NCBI GenBank assembly: GCA_015227615.1
Contig: JAALGZ010000025.1
Coordinates: 496,001 to 560,000, forward strand
From: Labyrinthula sp. Ha
Lineage: Eukaryota > Sar > Bigyra > Labyrinthulida > Labyrinthulaceae
Length of the DNA stretch: 64,000 nucleotides
Direction: 5' to 3'
Position 1 is the stretch's first letter, and the number at the start of each line of letters is the position of its first letter. This document shows positions 11,408 through 22,875 of the stretch, in pieces. The notes below the pieces were generated by a model. That model searched no databases and was not told the origin of the DNA. It saw only the letters and a list, made by a program, of their open reading frames with translations. A program made the position numbers and the translations under genes.

Positions 11408-12939
11408 TTTGTTCTTGTGATGCCTAATTCTTCAAGAAAATGTGAAACGCTTGGGGTAAAAAACCGTCGACTTTCTGACTCATCAAACTCTAAAACCTCA
11501 TTCTTGCTCGTGCACGATTTGACAAGTTGAAAACCAGGAGAAACAAAATTAATGGAGTTGTCTTCAAGTTCGTAACAAGTCTTTTGCTTTTTGCTTGTCG
11601 AACTTGTCACCTGATTAGAAGATTTGAGAACCTTTACTAATTCTTGAGCTTCTCCATCTTGGTAAATTTGAGCTGCATTATTATATTCAGGAAAAGTTTT
11701 TCTAATTCTCTTCCCATCTCTTTCAACCTGATTCACATCTTCCGTCCAAAATCCAATCATTAAAGTAACTCTAAACTTTCCTTTTTCAAGATTCCTCCCA
11801 TTCTTTGGGATGACACCATGGAGTAAACTCCCAGGAAAAAATAAACCAGATCCTGATGAAGCTGTTACAACCGCCCCTTCTGTTTTGTTCTCCGCGCCTA
11901 AATCACCCAGCAGCTGCGTCAAATTATCTGGATTCACATTAAACACTACAGTTTTACCAGTATGTTCCATCACGTCCTCATCACTTAAATAAAAAACAGA
12001 AGAATATTTCGGATGTCGGCGAGATTGAAATTCTTCATCCATATCAAAGTGAAGTTGATGACCTAGATTTCTTTGAACCTCTCTTTTATGAACCCACCAT
12101 TCACATCCTATTATTTTCTCTTTGTTTAAGAAATCCAATTCTTGCAATAAATACTGACAAAAACTTTCCACTGGATTCCAAGGTTTTTCACTTATATCAT
12201 ACCAGAATGAAATATAAGGTCGATCTTCATAATCTGTGACTTCTGCATCAAAAAATCTTCCAGAAGGAGAAAAAAGATCTTGCAGCCTGGTCAAAAAGTT
12301 AGGAGAAACTAAATTTCTATAGAATTTTATATTGGAGAGTGATTTTGTTTTTGGTTTTGAATCTTTTTCACGTGAAGAAACAGAGAGAAAAATTTGGTTT
12401 GAAATTCTAATGTTCATTGAGAAAGTGGAAAGTATTTTATCAGCTTCAGAGAATTTACAAGAGAACAAATATAGATGGGATAAAATATGTTTAGCTGATA
12501 ACGTGGTTTCAAAATATGGATTTTCAACAAATGCCTCGAATAAATGTTCTGGAAGTTTTGTATTTTTGTAATCTTGTTTGTTTAGTTTAAAGCTGCTGAG
12601 TTCTTGGAAAAGACAAACTTCATAGTCAAGCAAAGCAAGATAACTTTTTGCTAGACAATTATCTTTCCATATATTTATTGCTGATTTATACAGTTTGATA
12701 CCTCCTTTAATGTTCTTGTTTTCGATATATCTTTCTCCTAGTAGTGTTTCAACAGTAGATGTTAAAATTCTCTCTATAGAGTAAGGGTTCTTTGTTTGTA
12801 AAGCTAGAGACATATATTTTTTTGAGAAAGAGTTCAACTCCAAGGTAAATTCAGAAATATTTTCAGTCTCTTGGTTTTCCATTACTTCCAAGAAATCAAG
12901 CAGCATATGTTCTTCATTCTTGGTTAAATTGTTCTCCAT
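11404..12939 (-). CDS. 2-oxoglutarate/Fe(II)-dependent oxygenase family protein
   Basis: A 511-residue protein with an ATG start at 12939. Residues about 1-200 are helical and TPR-like (for example GGIKLYKSAINIWKDNCLA). The middle holds a double-stranded beta-helix oxygenase core: the HxD iron ligands in GHQLHFDMDEE, the second His in GLFFPGSLLHGV, and the 2-oxoglutarate-binding Arg in GKFRVTLMIGFW. All key residues are present, so an active dioxygenase is likely. The tail of about 80 residues looks disordered. Similar proteins occur in algae and other protists, with unknown substrates; hydroxylation of a protein or small molecule is inferred only from the family. It is convergent with the hydrolase-HAD gene, and the two stop codons overlap by 4 bp, so the two mRNAs must be antisense in their 3' ends. 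No intron. Confidence 0.8.
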   Translation of the reverse strand: MENNLTKNEEHMLLDFLEVMENQETENISEFTLELNSFSKKYMSLALQTKNPYSIERILTSTVETLLGERYIENKNIKGGIKLYKSAINIWKDNCLAKSYLALLDYEVCLFQELSSFKLNKQDYKNTKLPEHLFEAFVENPYFETTLSAKHILSHLYLFSCKFSEADKILSTFSMNIRISNQIFLSVSSREKDSKPKTKSLSNIKFYRNLVSPNFLTRLQDLFSPSGRFFDAEVTDYEDRPYISFWYDISEKPWNPVESFCQYLLQELDFLNKEKIIGCEWWVHKREVQRNLGHQLHFDMDEEFQSRRHPKYSSVFYLSDEDVMEHTGKTVVFNVNPDNLTQLLGDLGAENKTEGAVVTASSGSGLFFPGSLLHGVIPKNGRNLEKGKFRVTLMIGFWTEDVNQVERDGKRIRKTFPEYNNAAQIYQDGEAQELVKVLKSSNQVTSSTSKKQKTCYELEDNSINFVSPGFQLVKSCTSKNEVLEFDESESRRFFTPSVSHFLEELGITRTN

Positions 12940-13614
12940 TTAGAAAATACATCCTAGCCAATCATATGCTGAGTTTGCATATAGAGTGTATGATTGGTCA
13001 AAAAAGGTACCGTGTATATCGGTTATAAAATACTAGAGGATATTTTCATTAAGAAATAAAACAAAGATGAAAAGACTGGTTTTTCTATATATGGATTTGA
13101 ATACTATGCTATACCTAAGTATTATGTATAGTGACTTTTAGATTATTTCATTTCTATTACTTATGGCGAACCATATTATTATGTAATTTGTTAACCTCGT
13201 TTCAACATTGTGATTTTATTTTCTTCATCCTGTACATCTAATATAGTTGATCCACTTATACATACATATAGCCTCTTTTCATAGCAATAACTGAGAGACA
13301 TAAGATTAATAATATAATGAACCGTCCAAATAACGAATACATATGTACTTATTCGTGGAATCTACGAAGTATATTACGTTCAACCTGCTTCTCAGAATAA
13401 GAATCCATTGCACTTTCTTCTTAAAGCCCTTTAAAGAAACTTGCTACTTCATTGTCTTTTCAAAGGGCTTACAGTCTTAATCCAAAGCCTGGATTCTTAT
13501 TGAAAAGTATTAACTCTGTATCCAAACCCATGATCGTTTACTCCACAACTTTCTTCAGTTTGCTTATATATCAAACAAAATCAGTTCCTTGAACCAACTT
13601 GAAATCATTCTTTC
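12940..13614. other. Intergenic region with one foldback
   Basis: Presumed promoter of the oxygenase gene, plus AT-rich spacer. Apart from the inverted repeat at 13396-13501 nothing is recognisable. Confidence 0.5.
13396..13501. repeat. 106-bp imperfect foldback (MITE-like hairpin)
   Basis: Outer arms AATAAGAATCC (13396-13406) and GGATTCTTATT (13491-13501) are perfect reverse complements. Inner arms AAGCCCTTT (13424-13432) and AAAGGGCTT (13462-13470) are too. This nested symmetry suggests a miniature inverted-repeat element or a structured RNA. No target-site duplication was identified. Confidence 0.5.
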
Positions 13615-15400
13615 CTATTGATTGACAGAAAGATTAACAATGGTGAATGAAGTAAATATAAACCTTGCAAGGCCTATATAGAGTAAACGCGTTTGAAATT
13701 CTTCTGCTTTTATCAAACAAAATACTATACCGACCAAACAGTATAACCTCAAGTAATTTTCAGACAGAAAAAGTGTATCCACAGTTAAGGAAAGTTTAGC
13801 CTTTGAATTACTTATTTCAGAAAGTAGTTCATGAATTAAAAACATAACTTCCTCTTGTTCCTTTTTTATAAGAGTAATGATTTATATCGCTAGGTGTCAG
13901 ACATAAATCTTTTCTTTATCTCTAAGCTTTTTGAGAAGAGCATTAAATAATTCTTTTTAAATGTTTCCGCTGTCTATATATTTTCTGTATAAAAAATTAT
14001 TGCTTGAAAGTCCAGAATCCAGTTGATAAAAACTTGGATCACGAATGAATTTTTCCATAGTTTCAGCAAGATAACAAGGCGTCAAAAATATAAAGTTTTG
14101 AGTATCATCTAACTCAAAATATGAAAACTAGGTAAGTAAACCACCATATGACCCGACATCAAGTAACTGCTAGAGCTCCCAATCCACAAAAAAAATCTAG
14201 TAGTTTTTCTTGGAAACTAATTTATGATTTTATATATTTTTTCTTCTCTACAGGAATCAAAAAGCAAGAAAACATCAATTGCTATTTCACGGTAAGATAG
14301 ATCCAAAATTTGGATTTTTAGTTTATATTAATAATTGAGTTAACAATATTTTTATATTCTCCATTTCCGTGAATTCATCACTATCAGAATTTTCCAAAGG
14401 AAAAAAAACTATTATTTTGTAGAATTGAACTCTCAAAGTCGAAATAAGAAGCTGTGTGTTTTATTTTTTCATTAACTAGAAGAAATCCTTTGACATGTGA
14501 GTTTCTTCTTAAGTAAATGCTTAAGAAGGTTCCAATAAAAAGAACTATTGAATCAATGAAATATCCACACGACGCAAGAAAGGGGTTTGGGTGAATTATG
14601 CCTGCCTTGTAAGACCGAAGGGTTTCCAATCTCCAAGTAGGCTCACCCTAAAAAAAATCTGATTCAATGCTATAATACTGGTAGTAATGGCATATTGAAG
14701 TTGATGCAGGTGCAAACTGGGCTTTTCATCGACTTCTGAAAACGTATTAGGATTCTCTGGAGTTATCTCAATAGACTGCCTCTTATCTGTAGTCTTCTCG
14801 GTATTTTCATTTCCACCCTCTGTTATTGACTCTTCTTCATTCATATTACTAGACTTGCGCTCTTGAGTAGGCGTGTTTGAAGCTGCTGGTTCCGGATCTG
14901 CTGGCTTGTCCAGGATGTTTTGTTGTTTTATGAATATTCGGCTTTTATCTCAGGGACTGTTTCTTCTTTGTTATCTTTATCTCCCTTCATATTTTTTGAT
15001 TCTTCATATGGAGTGAGTTGATCTTGTTTCAAAGCTTTGAGTTTTTCAGTTATCGACGCCTGAATCATTAGAAGACCTTTTTTTTTCTGGAATCCATTTC
15101 TACCCAAAGCTTTTCCACCTTCTTTCTTTCTCTGATAGTCTGATCCATGTTCTCCGGAACATCTGAGCTGAGAGGTGACTGCATGCTTTTGCTTTGTGTG
15201 TGCGCTAAATCCTTAGATATTTTTTTTGGGAAGTCTAATTCTGTCTCGCCCTCATATCCTGCGAGAATACAGCTTTGCTCCATTGCCTCGACAGTTGTTG
15301 TTTGCAGAATCCCTGTTTCATAGTTTGTATTGCTTGAATCTATTTCAAAAAATAGCACGTTCTTCGAACAATATCTTTGCGTATATGGTTTTTAATGAAT
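13615..15400 (-). pseudogene. Broken, unidentified gene
   Basis: Several open segments on the - strand lie end to end in changing frames: 15358-15068, 14844-14596, 14629-14384 and 13845-13615. The first part is hydrophilic and charged (for example GNENTEKTTDKRQSIEITP), as in a disordered linker. The middle and end are hydrophobic-helical (CGYFIDSIVLFIGTFLSIYL, YLRLYCLVGIVFCLIKAEEF). The shifts occur near homopolymer runs, such as the A run at about 15075-15083, and several in-frame stops occur. I read this as one decayed host gene, but I do not recognise the family and could not find a good start. A multi-intron gene is a less likely alternative. Confidence 0.4.
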
Positions 15401-15819
15401 ATTGGGTTTTTCAATAAAAGCTATGAAAAGTTAGTTTACCTCATTTATAAGGCATGAGTCAACAGTCCAATATTACAACACTATAGAATTTAAAACTGCA
15501 TCAAGATTGTAACACAGAGAAAAAATAGAGTATCAGGTGTGTACTAAGTGTATTACGTGTCAAAGGTTGACAGAAATAAGCTCAATAGTTAAAAGTAAGC
15601 AAAGTTAAACAATATTGGCTTCATACTGATGTATTAAACTATTTTTGCAGCAATGAGTTGAATAAAGTTTTTTATATAAAATAATAAGAAGAAGAACTTA
15701 TGAGTGCCCTAATATATTATGTTGAATATACTGAAAAAAGTTGTTGTAATATTATTACATTATTACTTAGAACACTAACACTAACACTTAACCAGACTTT
15801 ATCTGAACTACTCAATATA

Positions 15820-16827
15820 TTATGAGAAATGAAACTTCAAATCATAACTTCTGTAAGAGACACTACGTAGGTTTTGAATGAGCGAAAAAGTTTTGTTTAA
15901 ATCTGGTTTCCAGTTCTGCAATCTTCTTTTAATATGTACAGGATGTAATGATATTAGGTCTGGTCTTATATATATTGTACTTCCTTTATTTATCTTATCT
16001 AGAGAAAACACAATTCCAGAAACTAAATGTTGCAAAGCTGTACCGTATGGGCAGGCAAGATTAACATTGATACATTTTGAATCAACTACTTTGAATAAAC
16101 TCGATAGAAACAGATATGAGAAAGGCAGAGAAGAACCTATCTGGTACCTAAAATTATGAACTTCCAGATCAATATCATTCAAGGAACTAAATCTCATCAT
16201 ATTTAGCGCATTCAAGAGAGATAGTTGGTCTTTTTCTCCGTAACAAAATATTCTTATTTTTTTCAAGTTCCTCACAGTTTCTTTATCTCTTAATGTTTTA
16301 CAAAGTGGAAGGAAAACATTCGCATTAAACAAACTAAGTGTTTCTATTCTTGAGTCACCTTTTAGAAACCACAATACAAAATTCGTTAAGAAAATCTTTC
16401 TATGATGAACCTCTTTTAGATTTAGCTTTGTAATGTTTTCAAATCCTTGAATCTGTTTAAATATCCAATTTACGTAAGGTCTTTTACAAACAAGTGTTAC
16501 AGAAACCTGATCACATGCACCAATTGTCGCATCAAAATAATCCTTTACTTTTTTCATATTAATTTCATTTGAATCCTTTTCGAAATATATATTGAGCCAT
16601 CTAAATTTCAGCCTTTTACTTTGTTGTTTTAAAATTTTTAAAGAGTATTCATTTGCAGTTAGTTTTCTTATATGAAAATGTAGTCCTGATACTTTAGAGG
16701 AATCTTCCCGCTGAAGTTCATTTTCTCCGTTGCCAAATATTATATGTTTTTCATCAGACAGGTCAACAATAGAAGATATTTCTAAAATATAAAATTGAAA
16801 CTCTTTTTCTAAAGAACCATTTATCAT
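15820..16827 (-). CDS. Hypothetical LRR-like protein
   Basis: An open frame of 335 residues from the ATG at 16827; the frame extends a few codons upstream only through a TTG. Leucine- and isoleucine-rich stretches with LRR-like rhythm occur throughout (ENITKLNLKEV, RIETLSLFNANVFLPL, FSSLNDIDLEV). No signal peptide or membrane segment is visible. It may be a degenerate LRR or F-box-type protein, or the surviving piece of a longer gene, since it sits beside clearly decayed DNA. A possible splice acceptor lies just upstream (TTTCAG near 16865 on the - strand), so an upstream exon is possible. Function unknown. Confidence 0.5.
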   Translation of the reverse strand: MINGSLEKEFQFYILEISSIVDLSDEKHIIFGNGENELQREDSSKVSGLHFHIRKLTANEYSLKILKQQSKRLKFRWLNIYFEKDSNEINMKKVKDYFDATIGACDQVSVTLVCKRPYVNWIFKQIQGFENITKLNLKEVHHRKIFLTNFVLWFLKGDSRIETLSLFNANVFLPLCKTLRDKETVRNLKKIRIFCYGEKDQLSLLNALNMMRFSSLNDIDLEVHNFRYQIGSSLPFSYLFLSSLFKVVDSKCINVNLACPYGTALQHLVSGIVFSLDKINKGSTIYIRPDLISLHPVHIKRRLQNWKPDLNKTFSLIQNLRSVSYRSYDLKFHFS

Positions 16828-19599
16828 GTTCAATTTTATTCTCAAGTAAAGATTTGAATACCTATCTGAAAGAAAATATAAAATGAAAAATAATATACCA
16901 CTCTCAGAATAAGTTGGCTTTATTTAATTATCAGATATTATTTATAATACTAAATATTTATTTGGTTATCTTACTGCTGATTTATTAAATTATTTAAAAC
17001 TGAATGCTTTTATTCAAAACTTTCAAAGTCAGGAAAATCGGATTGTTTTCTTACTCCGGAATCAGATACTTCTCGCAATCTCATTGGTCAGATCGATTTC
17101 CCAAAATTTCTTATTCATTATACTTCGTCTGAATTATCGATGCGCAGAACAATAATTTCCAATACTTGGACAAAAAACAGAGGGGGCTGAGAACAAAGTG
17201 AAGTGCACTAGAAGATACCAAATACATATTAATAGTAAAGAAACATTAGAATGTAAAGTTACCTTTCCCTAGTGTAGCGGGGAGCCTTTCATGTTCCCCG
17301 TATCTTTAGAAATAGCCCCCATGACTCGGCCCTTACTACCACTCTGCCCTCGATGAAGATGAGGATGGATTTAAATCTTTTTCGAAAGCTTGAATACAGA
17401 AATTTGAAAATGTGTGTAGATGTTAATAAGTAAATATGTCTAGTGGCATAATTAAAAGTTTAAGACAAATAATTTCGAAAACTGAAATTCAGAAGATTTA
17501 GACTTTTGTTAAAATTAAAGTTTAAAAATTAAATGGATTCGTAAACTAATCTAGTTGCAACTTTTTTTTATGCAAACTTGCTTTCTTCTTTTGTTGAAAT
17601 ATAAATGTTGAACCCCATCCCTTTTGATTTGAGTAATCCTGAATTTTGACTTTTTTCTTGATTAAATTCTGCATTTTTAACCCGCTGAACAGCATTAAAT
17701 CTTAGCCAATATTTACTTTTTGGTTTTACTGACTCTCTTCTTACTCTCAATTTTGTTCAATATTATTAAGTCCTGTAAAATCTTGTTAAACATTGTAAAT
17801 TCTTGTTTTTTCGAGGTACTAGGTTTGTCCTGTCTTATATTTTATCATGCAACTGTCATGATTTGTAATATTTTATCTTTATTTTGTTGGTTGGATCTCA
17901 TCAAAAAAGAGTTTTGGGCAATTAAAAATTCGGTCAAAGAGAGTTAGGAGTATTTGACTCTGGAGTCAAAGAATCTTATTCGCTAGAAAATTAATTAGTT
18001 ATTTACAATTAGAGTTTCTTATCGTGACAAACGTTAACTGACGGTAAGAAATATTCAAGTTTTGCTTAACGTGAATAGCGCTAAGGAATCAGTTATATCT
18101 CGTTAACTAGCGGAAAATTAACCTTAGCAAAGTTAAAGATAAATTTTGGTGATTCCAAAATTATTTAGCTTTTTAAGATTGTTTCCCAAATCATGCCTTC
18201 ACAATATATTATAGCTATATTATTCCTGTAGCGGAATAAAATTGAAGCAAAGGTCGACTTAGAAGTAAATGCAATACAGAATCAACATCATGTGCACGTT
18301 ATTTATATGAAAATCTTCACATGAACACTAACCTTACCTCAAAAAATATCTCAATCTTAACTCAAAATTATCTGCTAGATAGTATAGAAATACTCATAAT
18401 GTCCTTTGTAAGTAATTTCAAAGAACTAATTCTACTCTCTGAGAGAAAATGCAACTGCCAAAATAGAGGTAATACCTTAACGATAGCAAGAATTTTGCAT
18501 AGTCTTCAAATAGAAATATTTGCATCTTGGCTAAAACTAATTTTCAAAAGAGTTGTATCACAACATTGAAAAGAAATTATTATTTCCTATTGACTCAAAA
18601 GAAGTATTTCAGTTTTTAAAAAGTTATTCGCGAGTCATTCACGTTTAAATATCCGAAAATCAAAACAAAATTTTTCATATCAATATCTGGCATAGAAAAA
18701 GCTAACTTTCTGAGCATATGCTCTGTCTTTTTAAGCCATATAAATTCCAAGTTACAACAAAGTTTAGTTGTCAAGATTTTCGGCTCTTTTCTTTTCTTTT
18801 ATTGAGATATACTATGGTTAAACTAAGCATTTTTATATTTGAAAAATATTGGTCAATTTAAAGTCATATTTTTCTTTTCTATATATCTTGCTTAATTTTT
18901 ATATAAAACACTATTGCAGCTTATGTAACTTATCTTCAAAATTATTTCAAACCTTTGGTTTTTAATTTTTTCATATTTGGGCACTGGAAGATACTTTTCC
19001 ATTCTGTTCTTTTCAGTTCAACATGTATCTTTGGGGAATTACTAAATAATTGTAGAGTTGATTTCTGACCGATTTCTTGAGTTATGCAAAACAACATACA
19101 CTCTTGGAAATTCCATTAAAATATTTTTCTAGCTATATAAGATAATACAGGATTTTAAATAAAAAATTATGTAGAGCAGAAAGTACCACCAAAGTATAGC
19201 TCATTCATTATATAGCGACCAGAAAACAATAAAGAGAAGGCTACACCGCCACTGCAAAGTATCAAGATTAGTTCTTATGTTTAAATTTGACCTATTAGTA
19301 AATAATAGTATTTTTTGTTTTTTTTTCATTACGGGGTGTTGAGAAGTTTATCAACATTTTTTTCAAGAATGCATTATAATGGCCATATAGCCAACAATAC
19401 TTTTTCAACTCTTCTACAAAGCTCAAAATATATTGCAAACTGAGCCTAGTACTTAATCATATAAAAATTTGTAGTATTAAAACTATATAAAGTATAAGAA
19501 AACATGGTTGCTGAAAATAGCACCTATAGTATTTGTCAGTTCTTCTCAAAAAAATTCTTCAAATACAATATTGCAACCCACTAAGTACCTTGCATTGAA
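16828..19599. other. AT-rich desert
   Basis: No supported gene. The only compositional break is a GC-richer patch at about 17270-17370, with a small hairpin (arms CGGGGA and TCCCCG) around 17280-17305. The short frames here either start at TTG or look random. Confidence 0.5.
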
Positions 19600-21400
19600 A
19601 ACATGTTCCAACCATGTGCTTTTCAAAAGTATTTGAGTAAGATGACTATTATTAGCTCTAAGAAAGCTAATTTGAAGGGTCCTTTTCGCTAAGCTTACAG
19701 ATCTCTAAAAAAAACATACATTCAAACATAACAGCATGAGGAACACCTCTGTAGATGATCTGATGCCTTAAATACCCTGTTAGTTTACTATATCTCAACT
19801 GATAAACCATTGGTCAAATGTACACTACTCTGGTTAGTTGTAACTATGTTAGAGCTAACTCAGAACATTCAAACATTGATTTGTAGAACAGTTTTTGGGA
19901 TGAAGCTTTCATGTCAATAACTGTCCGTTTTATCAAGCAGTTCTTTAATTTGAGGATTCGCTACCTTTGTATGGTGTGGCTGAGTTATATATTATTGGTA
20001 TTTCGTAGATATTATGAGAAAAAGAATGTAGCAAACAACAATGATCTTTTCCCGAAAATGGTGGAATGCTTCAACAGCAAGTCGAGTGTTTTCGGTTTAA
20101 CCTCTGACAATGCATCTGACATGATTGCGAGTATAAAACAACTATGATAGAAATTAGTAGAAAAACGACGAAAGACCTCTGCAGTAAACTTGCCCGTTGT
20201 GCGAACTAATTAGTATCAGCCCTGTCCAACCCATAACCTCGACAATTCTCTACAGACAATCCTTGAGTTTTCAACAGAGTTTTTAAACCAAGCAAGAGGT
20301 CTTATTATTTATTAAAAAATGGACCTGAGAAGAAAAGAATATAGAAAACAGTGTGTAACCGTCTTCAAATTAGCTCACCTATTAGAGGTTTTCCATACCT
20401 TGATATGTCGGTGTGATGGAACACGAGTTGAACTATGTTTAAGCAGATGGTGAAAAGAAAGGTAATACTCCTTTCGATGACTGCAATTTCATTTAGAGAA
20501 GACACCAATTTAACAAAAATGTACGGAAGGCTACTAACTTTATTCAACTTGGATTCGTTCTTAAACCGGTCGCTGGTTTTGTAGTTCTAACAGAGCAATG
20601 CAGCATGTACAAAGAAACTATTCTAACAAACAGACTGCTGATGTTCAACTACGCTGAGAGAAAGTTGTATAACACAAAGAAACGAAATGACACCCAGGTA
20701 GAATGTAACAGAAAAGTAAACCTTCACGAAGAAAAAGAAAAGAAAAATTTTCTACGTGGAAGGAACACAGAAAGTTATGGCAAAAGATTAATTGGGGTTA
20801 TAGATAAGATGAAGCAGTAACCATATTCGAGAATCAAGAAAATAATAGTGAAGTAACAGCAGTAAGTAGAAAGCTCGAAGCTCGTAGCGGCAGAGGAATT
20901 GTTGGGTAAGCGAGTTCCAATCTCATGGGAGCCTGATAGTACGGAATACAAGCGGGTCTCTGGATTTAATATGGATGAGATGAAACTCACAGAACTGGGG
21001 TAACTTCAGAAGACCATCGATTCAAAGAGCTTGTGGAAAGAAACAGAGTTAAACCTTAAAGTGTTGGTTGTGAAAAGTGGTAGGCAGGTTAAAGATTCAA
21101 AGCCAAAGAATAGAGCCTTCGAAGATAATAAACGGTGTTGTAGAAGTATCGTTCTTTCAATATATTTAGCTTATGTTGCTTTTCTATACTTTTATTTACG
21201 AAAGAGTAATATATTTACCACTTCCAGGTTCATTTTCATGCTCTTGTTCTTTGCGAATGTATTCACTAAGATCAAGTTGCCCCAATACATACATTTCCGG
21301 TGTAAAGCTTCTTCTGGTGCATTAGCTAGTAACTTGACATCGAAGTTCATGTATGCCTTAGTGACGGACTAGATTGTCACTAATGTAATGAAGATTGGGA
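19600..21400 (+). mobile_element. hAT-family DNA transposon relic (transposase fragments)
   Basis: Reading through stops on the + strand gives typical hAT transposase text in order. FWDEAFMSITVRFI (about 19895-19935) matches the 'SITAHFID' stretch. KSSVFGLTSDNASDMIAS (about 20080-20130) matches the 'GITLDNASNN' motif around a catalytic Asp. LDMSV-WNTS (about 20400-20430) matches 'LDVPTRWNST', with a stop in place of the Arg. Frames shift and several stops interrupt them, so this copy is dead. The region after 20600 is charged and less certain, and the C-terminal dimerisation domain was not identified with confidence. No terminal inverted repeats or 8-bp target duplication were found by eye, so the ends are approximate. 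Confidence 0.65.
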
Positions 21401-22875
21401 ACCTTTTGTGTTCGTGTTGAAAACTATTGGGGTTTCTTAGCTTTGTACTATAATACTTTCTTCGGGAAGATTTTCTGAGCTTCAACAAGATACAGGGTAC
21501 TCTTTATAGCTTCTTCGCGTGTCCTAGGACTTTAATAGAAGTTCAAGTGAATCAGGTATGTATATTCGGGATATTTTACAGGTTTCCTTTTTTGGTGACA
21601 AAGAAACAAGACATAGTGTATGTCTTTGATTTTCGGTAAAACTATGTACGTAACAATGTCAAATAATTCTTACTGAACCTGATATATAATAACACATATT
21701 TGTTAGTTTTACATGGAGTTACAACTTATAAGGGAAATGGCACTTGCTGAAGCTTGGCCACCAGAGGGTTCAAGTCCAAAGATCTACTCAAAACAGTCTT
21801 TAATTTCCCGATCTCGAAAATATGTTTCTTCTTAGAATGGAAAAGTTGAAAAATCATGTTCAAATTAATAATCTAAGGGGAAAACAACTTGAAAGAATTG
21901 TCTTAAACTAAGTTTTGTGCCTAATGTTAGGTCGCAAGTAGAAAATACGTAGGAAGTTTGATGTATTCTTCTCCCAAAGCAACCGCTGTTGCAATTATGA
22001 CTTTTTTGGGGATGCACTAGGGGTCGCACGAGCTCAGTTTTTCGATTGAGAAGAGACCAGTCAACGTTGTTGATGGTGGAAAAAGGTTTTTTATTTTTTT
22101 TGTCTTAACTGTGAAATGATAGGTTGCAGTTGAGCTTCTCTCACGGGGATTTGCTTTGCTACCCAAAGCGATAACTGCAATAGAGTGGATAGCTTGAGAA
22201 GTGTGGCTACTGACACTCAAAACATAATCATATGTTAATGTCAACCTGTAGCAGAGAGGTATTATTCTCTTCACATGGTGTTCACTTAAATAGCTTAGAG
22301 AAGTTACTCAAATATTATATATTCAATGTTGTTAGAGTTTTTCATACTAACTTAACTATTTTATAACACAATACTATTGAAATAAAGTTTGAAGAGAAGA
22401 GTTTAACCTATTAAAATCAACTTAAACAAAATTATATTCTACTTCATATAACAAACAAATACTTCATGAATAATTAAAGGAAGAAAACAATTATATAAAT
22501 TCAAATAACTTTAATTATTCTCGTCTCTATTTTATTTTTTTTTTTAATTAAACTTCCCGAAAAAACACGAAAACTCTCGATTTCTTGATATATTTGTTTG
22601 TCTATAATAATTCATGTTTAACTAGTTCATGTTCTTCTAGTCAATTCCGGATTCATTGGAACACCAGTCACAAATCCTTCTTTAACGTTATTCTATTTAA
22701 GTAACTCTATATGCATCACCCTATACTAAATTCATCATCGTCATCATAATACTCTTTTTACATATCACCCCGAAGAATCACTCAACGGAATCTTTTCTAA
22801 TTTCGGGAAAGTTGTTAAAATAATATTGTTCCAAAAAGACATAGAATTGAACGCCCAGAAGAAAAATACAAGAGT
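21401..22875. other. Intergenic region, no supported gene
   Basis: AT-rich. Nothing recognisable except the probable promoter of the gene at 22876, in the very A/T-rich stretch after 22300. Confidence 0.5.

Noticed and set aside
21765-21790. tRNA-like T-arm (GGTTCAAGTCC)
   Set aside because: The stem does not pair beyond two bases and no anticodon or acceptor arm fits around it.
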